Shown: piece after piece, positions 25,348 to 34,178 of the stretch
Layout: the number at the start of each line of letters is the position of its first letter
Numbering within the stretch: the first letter of the stretch is position 1
Assembly (NCBI RefSeq): GCF_001879695.1
Contig: NZ_MNBL01000084.1
Span: 1 to 64,000, forward strand
Reading direction: 5' to 3'
Source of the DNA: Nioella sediminis
GTDB lineage: Bacteria > Pseudomonadota > Alphaproteobacteria > Rhodobacterales > Rhodobacteraceae
DNA: 64,000 nt
Made by a program: the position numbers and the translations under genes
Notes under the pieces: generated by a model
The model's database searches: none
What the model was told of the DNA's origin: nothing
The model's input: the letters and a program-made list of their open reading frames with translations, nothing else

Positions 25348-27746
25348 CCGAGGCGCAGGTTTTGATTATCGGGGGCGGCGCAATGGGCGTGTCGCTGGCC
25401 TATCACCTTTCCAAGGCGGGCTGGTCAGACGTGGTTCTGACGGAAAAGAACGACCTCACCCACGGCTCGACCTGGCACGCGGCGGGGCTGTGCACCCATT
25501 TCGCCCATAGCGCCACGATCCAGGCTCTGCGTGCGCATTCGGTGAAGCTTTATCGTGACGTGCTGCCGGAAGAGACCGGGCAAAGCTGTGGGTTCCATCG
25601 GTCCGGCGCGATGCGGGTAACGAAGAACCCCGACCGGATGGACGAATTCCGCCATGTGGCGGGGCTCTCGGCTTTCACCGGCTATCCGCTGGAGGTGCTG
25701 ACGCCGGACCGGATCGCGGAACTGCACCCGCTGGCGCGGCTCGACGGCCTGTTGGGCGGGATATATGAGCCCGATGACGGCCATGTGGACCCGTCGCTGG
25801 CCACCAACGCCATGGCGCAGGTCGCGCAACGGAACGGGGTCACGATCATACGCCAGAACCCGGTTTTGTCGATCGCGCGCGAGGGCGAGGGGTGGATCGT
25901 GGTAACGCCCAAAGGAACAATCCGCGCCCGCCAGATCGTGAATGCCGCCGGAACATGGGGCTTCGAGGTTGGGCAGATGATGGGGGTGAACGTGCCTTCG
26001 GTTCCGGTGCTGCACCAGTACCTTGTCACCGACACCGTGCCCGAAGTGGCCGAGCGTATCGCCGCCGGTCTGCCGGAACTGCCCATGATCCGCGACCCGG
26101 AGGAAAGCTGGTATTTGCGGCAGGAACGCGACGGGCTGATCCTTGGCCCGTATGAGAAAGAGGCACAGGTCTGGTCCGTCGATGGCGTACCGCCCGAGTT
26201 CGGAGCCGAGTTGATGCCGCCCGATCTGGATAGGGTCGAACACATCATCGAGGCCGCGATGGCGCGGGTTCCAGCGCTTGGCAATGGCGGGGTCAAGACG
26301 GTAGTGAATGGCCCGATTACCTTCACTCCAGATGCCAATCCGCTGATCGGTCCAGCCCATGGTGTGCCGGGGGCGTGGTTGCTGACCGGGTCTTCCATGG
26401 GCGTTATGGAAGGGGGTGGCGCGGGCTGGTTCCTGGCCCATTGGATGACGCATGGGGCACCGCCGATGGACGCGCTGGCGGTCGATAGCCGCCGGTTCGG
26501 GGCTTGGGCGGATCGCGGTTTTCGCGTGGCCAAGGCGGTGGAATGCTTCGGCCTGCAATTCGGCGTGCACTACCCGTATGAGGAACGCCCCGCAGGGCGC
26601 GGGTTGCGCCTGTCGCCCCTGCATGACCGGATGGTTGCGCGCGGTGCCGTGATGGGCGCGGCGCATGGGTGGGAACGGCCCAACTGGTTCTCCGACAGGC
26701 CCGGCGATCATGCTGTGGAGAGCTTCCAGCGTCCCAACTGGTTCGAGCCCGTCGCGCGGGAAGTTGCTTGCGTGACGAACAGAGTGGCGCTGGCCGATCT
26801 GTCGGTTTTCTCGAAATTCGAGGTCACCGGGCCAGGTACGTCCGACTTCCTCGAAACGCTCGGGGCCAATACCCCACCACGCATCGGTCGGATCGGTCTG
26901 ATCCATGCGCTGACCCCGGCGGGGGGCGTTTTGTCGGAATTTACCGTGGCCCGGCTGGCCAAGGATCAAGCTTACCTAACCAGCGCCGCAGCGGCGGAGG
27001 AGATCGACCTCGACCTGCTACGCGCCCACGCGGCGGCGCATGAGGCAACTGTCACCAACGTGACAGAGCGGCTCGGGGTCATCGGCCTGATGGGGCCAAA
27101 ATCGCGCGACGTTCTGGGGGTGCTGACCGATGCAGACCTTGGCGACGGCTTCCCATGGCTTACCGTGCACCAGATCACCGTCGCGGGTCTGCCGGTGCGG
27201 GCGCTTCGCGTCTCCTATCTTGGCGAATTGGGGTGGGAACTGCATGCCGAGGCAGAGCACCTGCCCGCGCTTTTCGATGCGCTGGAAGAGGCGGGCCAGC
27301 CCTATGGGATTGGCTTCTACGGCGCTTATGCTGCCAATTCCATGCGGCTCGAAAAAGGCTATCGCGGGTGGGGCGCGGACCTGACCACCGAACGCTCGCC
27401 GCTGGAAAGCGGGCTTGCCGCCTTTACCAAACCCGAGGCCCGCGACTTCGCAGGACGGCAGGCCCTGCTGACGCGCCCCAACGGCTGGCAGTCTGTCCTG
27501 CTGCACGTCGAGGACGGCCCGACCGATCCGTTCTATGCCCATCCCGTCTACCAGGGTGAACGGATCATCGGCATCGTCACCTCGGGCGGGTTTGGCCATA
27601 GGGTTGGTCACGCTCTGGCCCTTGCCTTGCTGCGCGAACCGCTGTCGGGTGAGGCCCTGAGTATCGAAATCCTGGGCCAGCGCCGCACCGCCACTGTGCA
27701 GGCCCGCCCGCCCTTCGACCCCGACAACACCCGCCTGCGTGCGTGA
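25344..27746 (+). CDS. Covalent-FAD N-methyl dehydrogenase with GcvT domain (DMGDH/SarDH family), copy 2
   Basis: 800 residues with the same architecture as its upstream neighbour: GGGAMG nucleotide motif (10-15), HGSTWHAAG with the covalent-FAD His45, DAO domain, FAO_M linker and GcvT-type domain (PLHDRMVARGAVMG; NSMRLEKGYRGWGAD). It resembles copy 1 in layout but differs widely in residues, so this is not a recent duplication. The 4-bp overlap implies co-translation. Two successive demethylases are what removal of two methyl groups in series would need. Confidence 0.9.
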   Translation: MTEAQVLIIGGGAMGVSLAYHLSKAGWSDVVLTEKNDLTHGSTWHAAGLCTHFAHSATIQALRAHSVKLYRDVLPEETGQSCGFHRSGAMRVTKNPDRMDEFRHVAGLSAFTGYPLEVLTPDRIAELHPLARLDGLLGGIYEPDDGHVDPSLATNAMAQVAQRNGVTIIRQNPVLSIAREGEGWIVVTPKGTIRARQIVNAAGTWGFEVGQMMGVNVPSVPVLHQYLVTDTVPEVAERIAAGLPELPMIRDPEESWYLRQERDGLILGPYEKEAQVWSVDGVPPEFGAELMPPDLDRVEHIIEAAMARVPALGNGGVKTVVNGPITFTPDANPLIGPAHGVPGAWLLTGSSMGVMEGGGAGWFLAHWMTHGAPPMDALAVDSRRFGAWADRGFRVAKAVECFGLQFGVHYPYEERPAGRGLRLSPLHDRMVARGAVMGAAHGWERPNWFSDRPGDHAVESFQRPNWFEPVAREVACVTNRVALADLSVFSKFEVTGPGTSDFLETLGANTPPRIGRIGLIHALTPAGGVLSEFTVARLAKDQAYLTSAAAAEEIDLDLLRAHAAAHEATVTNVTERLGVIGLMGPKSRDVLGVLTDADLGDGFPWLTVHQITVAGLPVRALRVSYLGELGWELHAEAEHLPALFDALEEAGQPYGIGFYGAYAANSMRLEKGYRGWGADLTTERSPLESGLAAFTKPEARDFAGRQALLTRPNGWQSVLLHVEDGPTDPFYAHPVYQGERIIGIVTSGGFGHRVGHALALALLREPLSGEALSIEILGQRRTATVQARPPFDPDNTRLRA

Positions 27747-27758
27747 AAGGAGCCCAAG

Positions 27759-29069
27759 ATGACCGACCTTCCCATTGACTGGACGACCGAAGGCACCGCT
27801 CGCCGCCGCGACACCTATTACGCCGCGACGCAGACGAAATTCGTGCCCTTCAAGGACCCGATCGTGTTCCGTAAAGGGCAGATGCAATACCTGTGGGATG
27901 CAGAGGGCAACAAATACACCGACCTTCTGGGCATGAACGTCTGTATCTCGGTTGGTCATTCCCACCCCAAGGTTGTCGCCGCAGCCCAAGCGCAGGCCGC
28001 CGACCTGACCCATTGCACGACGATGTTCTATCACCCGGTCCCCGCGCATCTGGCGGAGGAACTGGCCGCCACCATGCCGAAAGGCCATGACTGGATGGTG
28101 CATTTCACCAATTCCGGGGCCGAGGCCATCGACCTCGCCATGACCATCGCGCGGACCTACACGGGCAATCTCGACCTGCTGGCGCTGCGCACCGCCTATC
28201 ACGGCCCGACCGCTGCCGCGCAATCCGTCACCGGCATCTCCACCTGGCGGCACCCCGGAATGCCCGGCAACGTCGCTTTCGTGGCCGACCCCAACCAGTA
28301 TCGCGGTATCTTCGGCGAGAATGCAGGGGCTGCGCCGTATCTGGATGAGATCGAGCGCACCATTGCCACCGCCACCTCCGGCAGGATCGCCGGGATGCTG
28401 GTGGAAAGCGTGCAGGGCTATGGCGGCATCATCGAGATGCCCAAGGGCTACATGTCCGGCGCGGCGGAGCGGGTGCGCGCGGCGGGCGGGCTTTACATCG
28501 CGGATGAGGTGCAATCGGGCTTCGGGCGCACGGGCGATCACATGTGGGGGTTCGAGGCCGATGGCGTGGTGCCCGATATCGTCGTCATGGCCAAGGGGAT
28601 CGGCAATGGCTTCCCGCTTGGGGCCGTAGTGACGCGCAAGCACATTGCCGCGCCGATGGCGGAAAAATTCATGTTCCACACCTATGGGGCCAACCCCACC
28701 AGTTGCGCGGCGGGACGCGCGGTGTTGCAGGTGATCCGAGAGGACAAGGTGCAGGAAAACGCCCGAACGGTCGGCGCGGCACTGCTCAAGCGCCTGCATG
28801 AGTTGAAGGACAAGCACGAGGCCATTGGCGACGTGCGGGGCAGGGGGCTGATGCTGGCCATCGAGATGGTGAAGGACCGGCGTACCAAGGAACCCGACCG
28901 CGACACCACCTCGGCGGTGTTCGAGAACTGCCGCGCCTTGCGCCTGATCATGTCCAAGTCCGGCCCCACGCAATCGGTGCTGCGCATGGTGCCGCCGATG
29001 TGCCTGTCTTTGGCAGACGTGGAGAATGTGGCGGAAGGGCTCGACCGGGCCTTCACCGCGCTCGGCTGA
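27759..29069 (+). CDS. Class III (omega-amino acid) aminotransferase, AGXT2-like
   Basis: 436-residue PLP enzyme. Landmarks: VGHSHPKVVAAAQAQ, HFTNSGAEAIDLAM for the cofactor phosphate, GLYIADEVQSGFGRTG with the PLP-ring Asp, and DIVVMAKGIGNGFPLGAVV with the Schiff-base lysine. The overall pattern is closest to alanine-glyoxylate aminotransferase 2 and other omega-amino acid transaminases. GAAAGGAG precedes the ATG 12 bp after copy 2 of the demethylases. In this setting it could deaminate the primary amine left after demethylation. Confidence 0.88.
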   Translation: MTDLPIDWTTEGTARRRDTYYAATQTKFVPFKDPIVFRKGQMQYLWDAEGNKYTDLLGMNVCISVGHSHPKVVAAAQAQAADLTHCTTMFYHPVPAHLAEELAATMPKGHDWMVHFTNSGAEAIDLAMTIARTYTGNLDLLALRTAYHGPTAAAQSVTGISTWRHPGMPGNVAFVADPNQYRGIFGENAGAAPYLDEIERTIATATSGRIAGMLVESVQGYGGIIEMPKGYMSGAAERVRAAGGLYIADEVQSGFGRTGDHMWGFEADGVVPDIVVMAKGIGNGFPLGAVVTRKHIAAPMAEKFMFHTYGANPTSCAAGRAVLQVIREDKVQENARTVGAALLKRLHELKDKHEAIGDVRGRGLMLAIEMVKDRRTKEPDRDTTSAVFENCRALRLIMSKSGPTQSVLRMVPPMCLSLADVENVAEGLDRAFTALG

Positions 29070-29138
29070 CGGGGCATTGCCTGTTGCGCCCATCTGCGCT
29101 TTGTCTTGGGGACAGTCGTCTAACTGAAAGCAAGTCCC

Positions 29139-30932
29139 ATGACATTCACCACCCGGCCCGAAATTTCCGGCACCTTCGGCATGGTCACCAGCACCCACTG
29201 GCTGGCCACGGCGGCAGGCATGAAGATGCTGGAGGCGGGCGGTAGTGCAGCCGATGCGGCGGTGGCCACTGGGTTTGTGCTGAACGTGGTGGAGCCACAT
29301 CTGAACGGGCCGCTTGGCGACATGCCGCTGCTTTTTCGGGCGGCAGGGGCCGAGGAACCCGTTGTGATCTGCGGGCAGGGGACGGCACCTGCGGGGGCGA
29401 CGATTGACCACTACCGGGCCGAGGGGCTGACCCGCATCCCCGGTTCCGGCCTGCTGGCCACTGTCGTGCCGGGGGCTTTTGACGCGTGGATGTTGCTGCT
29501 CCGCGACCATGGCCGATTGCCACTGGCCGAGGTGCTGGCCCCCGCGATCCATTATGCGCGTCATGGACACCCGATCCTGCCGCGCGTGGCGAATGAGATT
29601 GCGGGCATGGCGGATGTGTTCCGAACCGAATGGCCCAGTTCCGCCCCGGTCTGGCTGCCAGGTGGATCAGCACCCCAAGCGGGGGCGCTCTTCGCCAACC
29701 CCGCGCTGGCCGATTTCTGGGAGAGGCTGGTCGATGAGGCCAAGGGCGCGGGCGTAGACCGGGTGGCGCAGATCGAAGCGGCGCGGGTTGCTTTCTACGA
29801 AGGGTTCGTAGCGGAGGCGATTGACGATTTCCTGCGCGATGCCGAGGTGCTGGACGCCTCGGGCCAACGCCACAAGGGCGTGCTGACCGGGCAGGACATG
29901 GCCGATTGGCGGGCGAGCATTGAGGCCCCGATCTCGGTCGATCACGCGGGCTGGACCGTCTGGAAGGGCGGCGGCTGGACCCAGGGGCCCGTGCTGTTGC
30001 AGGCGTTGCAGATACTGCGCGGGGACGATCTGGCCGGGATGGACCCAATGGGGGCGGATTTCGTTCACCTCGTCACCGAGGCGCTGAAGCTCGCCTTCGC
30101 GGATCGCGATGCCTATCTTGGGGAGCCGAACGGCAAGGATCTGCCGCTGAAAACGCTTCTCTCAGCCGAGTACGGCGCGGCGCGGCGGGCCGAAATTGGG
30201 GATAGCGCCAGTCTCGATTTCCGGCCGGGCCTCATCGCGGGATATGAGGGTTGGGCCGATGCCTTTCGCGCCCATGTGGCGGAGCCCGCGCCGGACAATT
30301 CCGGTATCGGCATCGGTGAGCCCACCATGGCGCATCTGACGGCGAAGAAAGGCGACACCTGCCATGTCGATGTGGTGGACCAATGGGGCAACATGGTGTC
30401 TGCCACGCCCTCTGGCGGATGGCTGAAATCCTCGCCCGTGGTGCCGGGGCTTGGGGTGCCGCTCAACACCCGTGCGCAGATGTTCTGGCTGGAGGAGGGC
30501 CTGCCCACCTCGCTCGCCCCCGGTCGCAGACCGCGCACGACGCTGTCACCCTCGATGGCACAAGCCCCGGATGGGACGAGGCTGGCCTTCGGCACACCGG
30601 GCGGGGATCAGCAGGATCAATGGCAACTGACCTTCGTGCTGCGGCTGATCCATCACGGCATGAACCTGCAAGAAGCCATCGACGGGCCACTCTTTCACAC
30701 CGGTCACCTGTTGGAAAGCTTCTACCCGCGCGGCACCAGGCCCGGCTACCTGATGATCGAGCCGAATTTCCCCCAGGCGACGCTGGCCGAACTGGACCGG
30801 CGCGGCCACCGGCTGGAGGTCTCGGACCCATGGTCCATCGGGCGGCTGACCGCCGCGCGCATCCGGCCTGACGGGATCATGTCCGCCGCTGCAACGCCGC
30901 GCCTGATGCAGGCCTATGCCGCCGGGCGTTGA
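29139..30932 (+). CDS. Gamma-glutamyltransferase family protein
   Basis: 597 residues of the Ntn-hydrolase gamma-glutamyltransferase family. The N-terminal MLEAGGSAADAAVATGFVLN and VVPGAFDAWMLLL are family segments. The self-cleavage region is KKGDTCHVDVVDQWGNMVSA, where the Thr before Cys-His is the expected catalytic nucleophile in place of the common T-T-H. No N-terminal signal is evident (MTFTTRPEISGTFGMVTSTH), unlike the periplasmic enzymes, so a cytoplasmic amide hydrolase or acylase is likely. It lies 69 bp after the aminotransferase and is probably in the same operon. Confidence 0.87.
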   Translation: MTFTTRPEISGTFGMVTSTHWLATAAGMKMLEAGGSAADAAVATGFVLNVVEPHLNGPLGDMPLLFRAAGAEEPVVICGQGTAPAGATIDHYRAEGLTRIPGSGLLATVVPGAFDAWMLLLRDHGRLPLAEVLAPAIHYARHGHPILPRVANEIAGMADVFRTEWPSSAPVWLPGGSAPQAGALFANPALADFWERLVDEAKGAGVDRVAQIEAARVAFYEGFVAEAIDDFLRDAEVLDASGQRHKGVLTGQDMADWRASIEAPISVDHAGWTVWKGGGWTQGPVLLQALQILRGDDLAGMDPMGADFVHLVTEALKLAFADRDAYLGEPNGKDLPLKTLLSAEYGAARRAEIGDSASLDFRPGLIAGYEGWADAFRAHVAEPAPDNSGIGIGEPTMAHLTAKKGDTCHVDVVDQWGNMVSATPSGGWLKSSPVVPGLGVPLNTRAQMFWLEEGLPTSLAPGRRPRTTLSPSMAQAPDGTRLAFGTPGGDQQDQWQLTFVLRLIHHGMNLQEAIDGPLFHTGHLLESFYPRGTRPGYLMIEPNFPQATLAELDRRGHRLEVSDPWSIGRLTAARIRPDGIMSAAATPRLMQAYAAGR

Positions 30933-31001
30933 GGGGCGCAGCCACATAATACGGGCGGCGGTCCGGGGTTTGTCCTGCCATGAGGGCGGAGCTTTGGTAC
31001 A

Positions 31002-31029
31002 TTCGATATGTTCTCTGAAACATAATGAA
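31002..31029. promoter_or_regulatory. ModE-like operator (Mo-box)
   Basis: An 11-bp imperfect inverted repeat, TTCGATATGTT and AACATAATGAA (9 of 11 positions pair), is separated by 6 bp. It resembles the ATCGnTATATA-N6 dyads bound by ModE-type regulators and lies 39 bp upstream of the ModE-like gene heading the molybdate operon, so autoregulation with repression by molybdate is likely. Confidence 0.6.
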
Positions 31030-31068
31030 CCCTTGCCATCGGGCGGTTCATGCGGCTAACTCCTTTTC

Positions 31069-31470
31069 ATGTCCCACCCCGACCAGCTGCCATCACCACC
31101 CTCCCGCTTGCGCCTCAGACTTCTCTTCGGGGATGACCTGATGCTTGGCCCCGGCAAGGCGGATCTGCTGGAAGGAATACGCGACACCGGTTCGATTGCC
31201 GCTGCCGGACGGGCCATGTCCATGAGCTACAAACGGGCCTGGACCCTTGTAGATCAGATGAATGGCGCGTTTCGAAAGCCGCTTGTCGATAGTGTTCGGG
31301 GCGGTGCGAAAGGCGGCGGTGCAAGATTGACCGATGCCGGGGAACAAGTGCTGAAGCATTATCGGAAACTGGAAGACATCGCTGCCGAGGCCGGTGCTGC
31401 GCGGATCAATGCCATATCGGATCTGTTGAAGACCGGGGATGCCGACCCGGACAATCAGGGGCCCGGCTGA
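31069..31470 (+). CDS. modE: ModE-type molybdate-responsive regulator, DNA-binding domain only
   Basis: 133 residues: a winged helix-turn-helix of the ModE N-terminal type (LRLLFGDDLMLGPGKADLLE, GSIAAAGRAMSMSYKRAWTL, VDQMNGAF). The C-terminal di-MOP molybdate-binding half of full ModE (~260 aa) is absent, as in the short regulators of many alphaproteobacteria; how it senses molybdate is not evident. Its stop overlaps the modA start (TGATG). An inverted repeat upstream is the probable operator. Confidence 0.85.
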   Translation: MSHPDQLPSPPSRLRLRLLFGDDLMLGPGKADLLEGIRDTGSIAAAGRAMSMSYKRAWTLVDQMNGAFRKPLVDSVRGGAKGGGARLTDAGEQVLKHYRKLEDIAAEAGAARINAISDLLKTGDADPDNQGPG

Positions 31471-32291
31471 TGTCGGCGATGTGTTTCAGCAGCCATAACG
31501 TGGGCGGTATCGCTCATCAACCCGGACCCGCACGCCTTGTCAGTTTTACGGCAGCTTTGATGGCCATGATCGTGGCCTCTGCCCCGGCAGCAGCCGAAAC
31601 GGTGACGGTCTTCGCCGCCGCCAGCCTGACCACGGCGCTGACGCAGGTTGCGGAGCAGTATGAAGACACAGAAGGCGGGGAGATCGCGCTTTCCTTCGCG
31701 GGGTCGTCGGCCCTTGCGCGCCAGATTCAGCTGGGCGCCCCTGCCGATATCTTCATTTCCGCCAACCCCGATTGGATGGACCTGCTGCAGGCGGGGGATC
31801 TGCTAGACCCCGACAGCCGAACTGACCTGTTGGGCAACAGCCTTGTGCTGATCGCACATGAGCCAATCGACCATGTCGACCTAAACGCTGACCTGGATCT
31901 CTCCGCGCTGCTCCGCCCCGGTCGCCTCGCCATGGCGCTGACGCAAGCCGTGCCCGCAGGGATCTACGGACGCGCGGCGCTGGACACGCTTGGGTTGTGG
32001 GATCAGGTGGCCACGCAGGTGGTCGAGACGGATAATGTCCGGGCGGCGCTGGCGTTGGTTGCGCTTGGCGAGGCCCCGCTTGGCGTGGTCTATGCGACCG
32101 ATGCACGGGCCAATCCAGATGTTCACGTGATCGCGACATTCCCCCCGGACAGCCACCCGCAGATCACCTATCCGGCTGCCCTGTTATACGGTCCGGCCGG
32201 AGAGGAGGCCGGAGGGTTCCTGACCTTCCTTCTAGGCCCCGATGCCCGCGCGGTGTTCGAGGCCGAGGGCTTCACAGTGTTGGGGGACTAG
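31470..32291 (+). CDS. modA: Molybdate ABC transporter substrate-binding protein
   Basis: 273 residues with an N-terminal export signal ending near ASAPAAAE. The mature ModA fold shows VTVFAAASLTTALTQVAEQY, FAGSSALARQIQLGAPADIF with the serine-rich oxyanion site, and VVETDNVRAALALVALGEAPLGVVYATDA. It captures molybdate or tungstate in the periplasm. Start as annotated overlaps the modE stop; a later start giving a shorter signal is possible. modB follows after 4 bp. Confidence 0.93.
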   Translation: MSAMCFSSHNVGGIAHQPGPARLVSFTAALMAMIVASAPAAAETVTVFAAASLTTALTQVAEQYEDTEGGEIALSFAGSSALARQIQLGAPADIFISANPDWMDLLQAGDLLDPDSRTDLLGNSLVLIAHEPIDHVDLNADLDLSALLRPGRLAMALTQAVPAGIYGRAALDTLGLWDQVATQVVETDNVRAALALVALGEAPLGVVYATDARANPDVHVIATFPPDSHPQITYPAALLYGPAGEEAGGFLTFLLGPDARAVFEAEGFTVLGD

Positions 32292-32295
32292 GCCG

Positions 32296-32988
32296 GTGGA
32301 TTGGCTGGGACCGGAAGAATGGCAAGCGGTGGCCCTGTCGCTGCGCGTGTCGCTTTGGGCGACGCTGGCCAGCCTGCCGCTTGGCATCTTTACCGCCTAT
32401 GCGCTGGCGCGCTGGAGGTTTCCGGGGCATGGTTTGATCAACGGACTGGTACACCTGCCGCTGATCCTGCCGCCCGTGGTCACCGGTTACCTGTTGCTCC
32501 TGACCTTCGGGACGCGCGGGCCTGTCGGGTCGGCTCTGCAAGACATAGGCATTGTCCTTGCCTTCCGCTGGACCGGCGCGGCGCTGGCTGCCGCCGTCAT
32601 GGCCTTTCCTCTGATGGTGCGCGCCATCCGCCTGTCGATCGAAGCCGTCGATCCCAGGCTGGAACAGGCTGCCGCCACGCTCGGGGCCTCTCGCCTTTGG
32701 GTCTTTGCCACCGTGACCTTGCCGATGATCCTACCCGGCATCATCGCGGGCGCGATCCTGGCCTTTGCCAAGGCCATGGGGGAATTCGGCGCGACGATTA
32801 CTTTCGTGTCCAACATCCCCGGCCAGACCCGCACCGTGCCCTCCGCGATCTATGCCTTCCTGCAAGTGCCGGGCGGTGAAGACGCGGCAATGCGGCTTGT
32901 GCTGGTATCGGTCGCCGTGGCCATGACCGCGCTGCTTCTTTCGGAAGTCATCGCGCGGAAGATTGCCGCATGGGTGTCCGGGACATGA
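32296..32988 (+). CDS. modB: Molybdate ABC transporter permease
   Basis: 230 residues from a GTG start 4 bp after modA, giving MDWLGPEEWQAVALSLRVSL. Several membrane helices, the cytoplasmic EAA-type loop (DPRLEQAAATLGASRLWVFA) and AFAKAMGEFGATITFVSNIPGQT are typical of ModB. An earlier frame opening lies inside modA and is not needed. The gene overlaps modC by 4 bp. Confidence 0.93.
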   Translation: MDWLGPEEWQAVALSLRVSLWATLASLPLGIFTAYALARWRFPGHGLINGLVHLPLILPPVVTGYLLLLTFGTRGPVGSALQDIGIVLAFRWTGAALAAAVMAFPLMVRAIRLSIEAVDPRLEQAAATLGASRLWVFATVTLPMILPGIIAGAILAFAKAMGEFGATITFVSNIPGQTRTVPSAIYAFLQVPGGEDAAMRLVLVSVAVAMTALLLSEVIARKIAAWVSGT

Positions 32989-34070
32989 CCCTGTCGGTCT
33001 CCCTTCGCCACGCTTTGCCGGGGTTTCTGCTGGATGCGGCGTTCGACGCCCCGCCCGGCATAACGGTGCTGTTCGGGCGGTCAGGGTCCGGCAAGACCAC
33101 GATCGCCAATGCGGTGGCAGGGCTGCTTCGGCCAGACCGGGGGCGGATTGTGGCCGCGGATAAGGTGCTGATGGATAGCGACCGGGGCCTGTGGGTGGCG
33201 CCGAACAGGCGCCGGATCGGCTATGTCTTTCAGGAGGGCCGGCTGTTTCCGCATCTCACCGTGCGCCAGAACCTCGCCTATGGCCGTTGGTTCGCCCCCA
33301 AGGGCGCACGGATCGAAGACATGGCGCATGTGGTGGATCTTCTTGGGATCGGGCACCTGCTGACCCGTCGCCCCGGAGCGCTGTCAGGCGGGGAAAAACA
33401 ACGGGTGGCAATCGGTCGGGCCTTGTTGTCCGCGCCACGGCTGATCGTGGCGGATGAACCGCTGGCCGCGCTTGACGAGGCGCGCAAGGCCGAGATCCTG
33501 CCGTATCTGGAACGGCTGCGCGATGAGGTCGAAATTCCGATTCTCTATGTCAGTCATTCGGCTGCCGAGGTGGCGCGGCTTGCGACAACGGTGGTGGCGC
33601 TTGAAAACGGGCGGGTGATCCGGCAGGGGGCCGCGGCCGAGGTGCTGTCCGATCCTGCCGTTACCCCGCTTGGGGCGCGATCCGCCGGGGCGCTGCTGAT
33701 GGCTAGGGTGGTTGCCCATCATGACGACGGGTTGACAGAACTTGATGCCGGGGGATGCCCGCTGTTTCTGCCGCGCATTCCGCAACCGCCGGGCCATTCG
33801 GTCCGCATTCGCATCGCGGCGCATGACGTGATTTTGTCGCGCGTAAGGCTAGAGGGGCTGTCGGCATTGAACATCCTGCCGGGGACCGTGCGGGATATCC
33901 GGGCAGGCGACGGACCCGGCGCCATCCTGTCGCTTGACACTGCCGCAGGCGTGGTGCTGGCAAGGGTCACCCGCAGGTCTGTTGCATCGCTTTCGCTGGC
34001 GCCGGGAACGTCCTGCCATGCGGTGATCAAGACGGTGGCCATAGCGCCTGAAGATGTCGGGGCGCTTTAG
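32985..34070 (+). CDS. modC: Molybdate ABC transporter ATP-binding protein
   Basis: 361 residues: Walker A GRSGSGKTT, signature LSGGEKQR, Walker B LIVADEPLAALD and the switch His in SHSAAEVARL. A C-terminal TOBE/MOP molybdate-binding domain runs from ~290 (SALNILPGTVRDI). The ATG at 32985 overlaps the modB stop (ATGA); an in-frame ATG at 32970 is also possible. The gene is followed by a block of tandem palindromes. Confidence 0.95.
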   Translation: MTLSVSLRHALPGFLLDAAFDAPPGITVLFGRSGSGKTTIANAVAGLLRPDRGRIVAADKVLMDSDRGLWVAPNRRRIGYVFQEGRLFPHLTVRQNLAYGRWFAPKGARIEDMAHVVDLLGIGHLLTRRPGALSGGEKQRVAIGRALLSAPRLIVADEPLAALDEARKAEILPYLERLRDEVEIPILYVSHSAAEVARLATTVVALENGRVIRQGAAAEVLSDPAVTPLGARSAGALLMARVVAHHDDGLTELDAGGCPLFLPRIPQPPGHSVRIRIAAHDVILSRVRLEGLSALNILPGTVRDIRAGDGPGAILSLDTAAGVVLARVTRRSVASLSLAPGTSCHAVIKTVAIAPEDVGAL

Positions 34071-34074
34071 CCAG

Positions 34075-34169
34075 CAAGATTTTTCCGGAAAAATCTTGCG
34101 GCGAAGGTAGGAAGACTTTTCTGGAAAAGTCTTCCTGGTCTGCGAGAAAAATCTTCCGGAAGATTTTTC
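34075..34169. repeat. Tandem palindrome block 1 (three palindromes)
   Basis: Three abutting hairpin-forming palindromes fill the gap between convergent modC and the alpha/beta hydrolase gene: 34075-34098 (24 bp, perfect, core TTCCGGAA), 34109-34136 (12-bp arms, loop CTGG) and 34146-34169 (24 bp, perfect, core TTCCGGAA). Position suggests bidirectional termination. The same architecture recurs at 51.3, 55.3 and 58.9 kb. Confidence 0.85.
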
Positions 34170-34178
34170 CGAGACCGC

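Noticed and set aside
22966-27746. Recent tandem duplication of the two flavin dehydrogenases
   Set aside because: Architecture is the same, but sequences differ throughout, including linker and C terminus; they are old paralogs.
27018-29570. 850-codon minus-strand open frame across the demethylase, aminotransferase and gamma-glutamyltransferase genes
   Set aside because: It spans several clearly coding plus-strand genes with overlapping translation signals; long only because of high GC.
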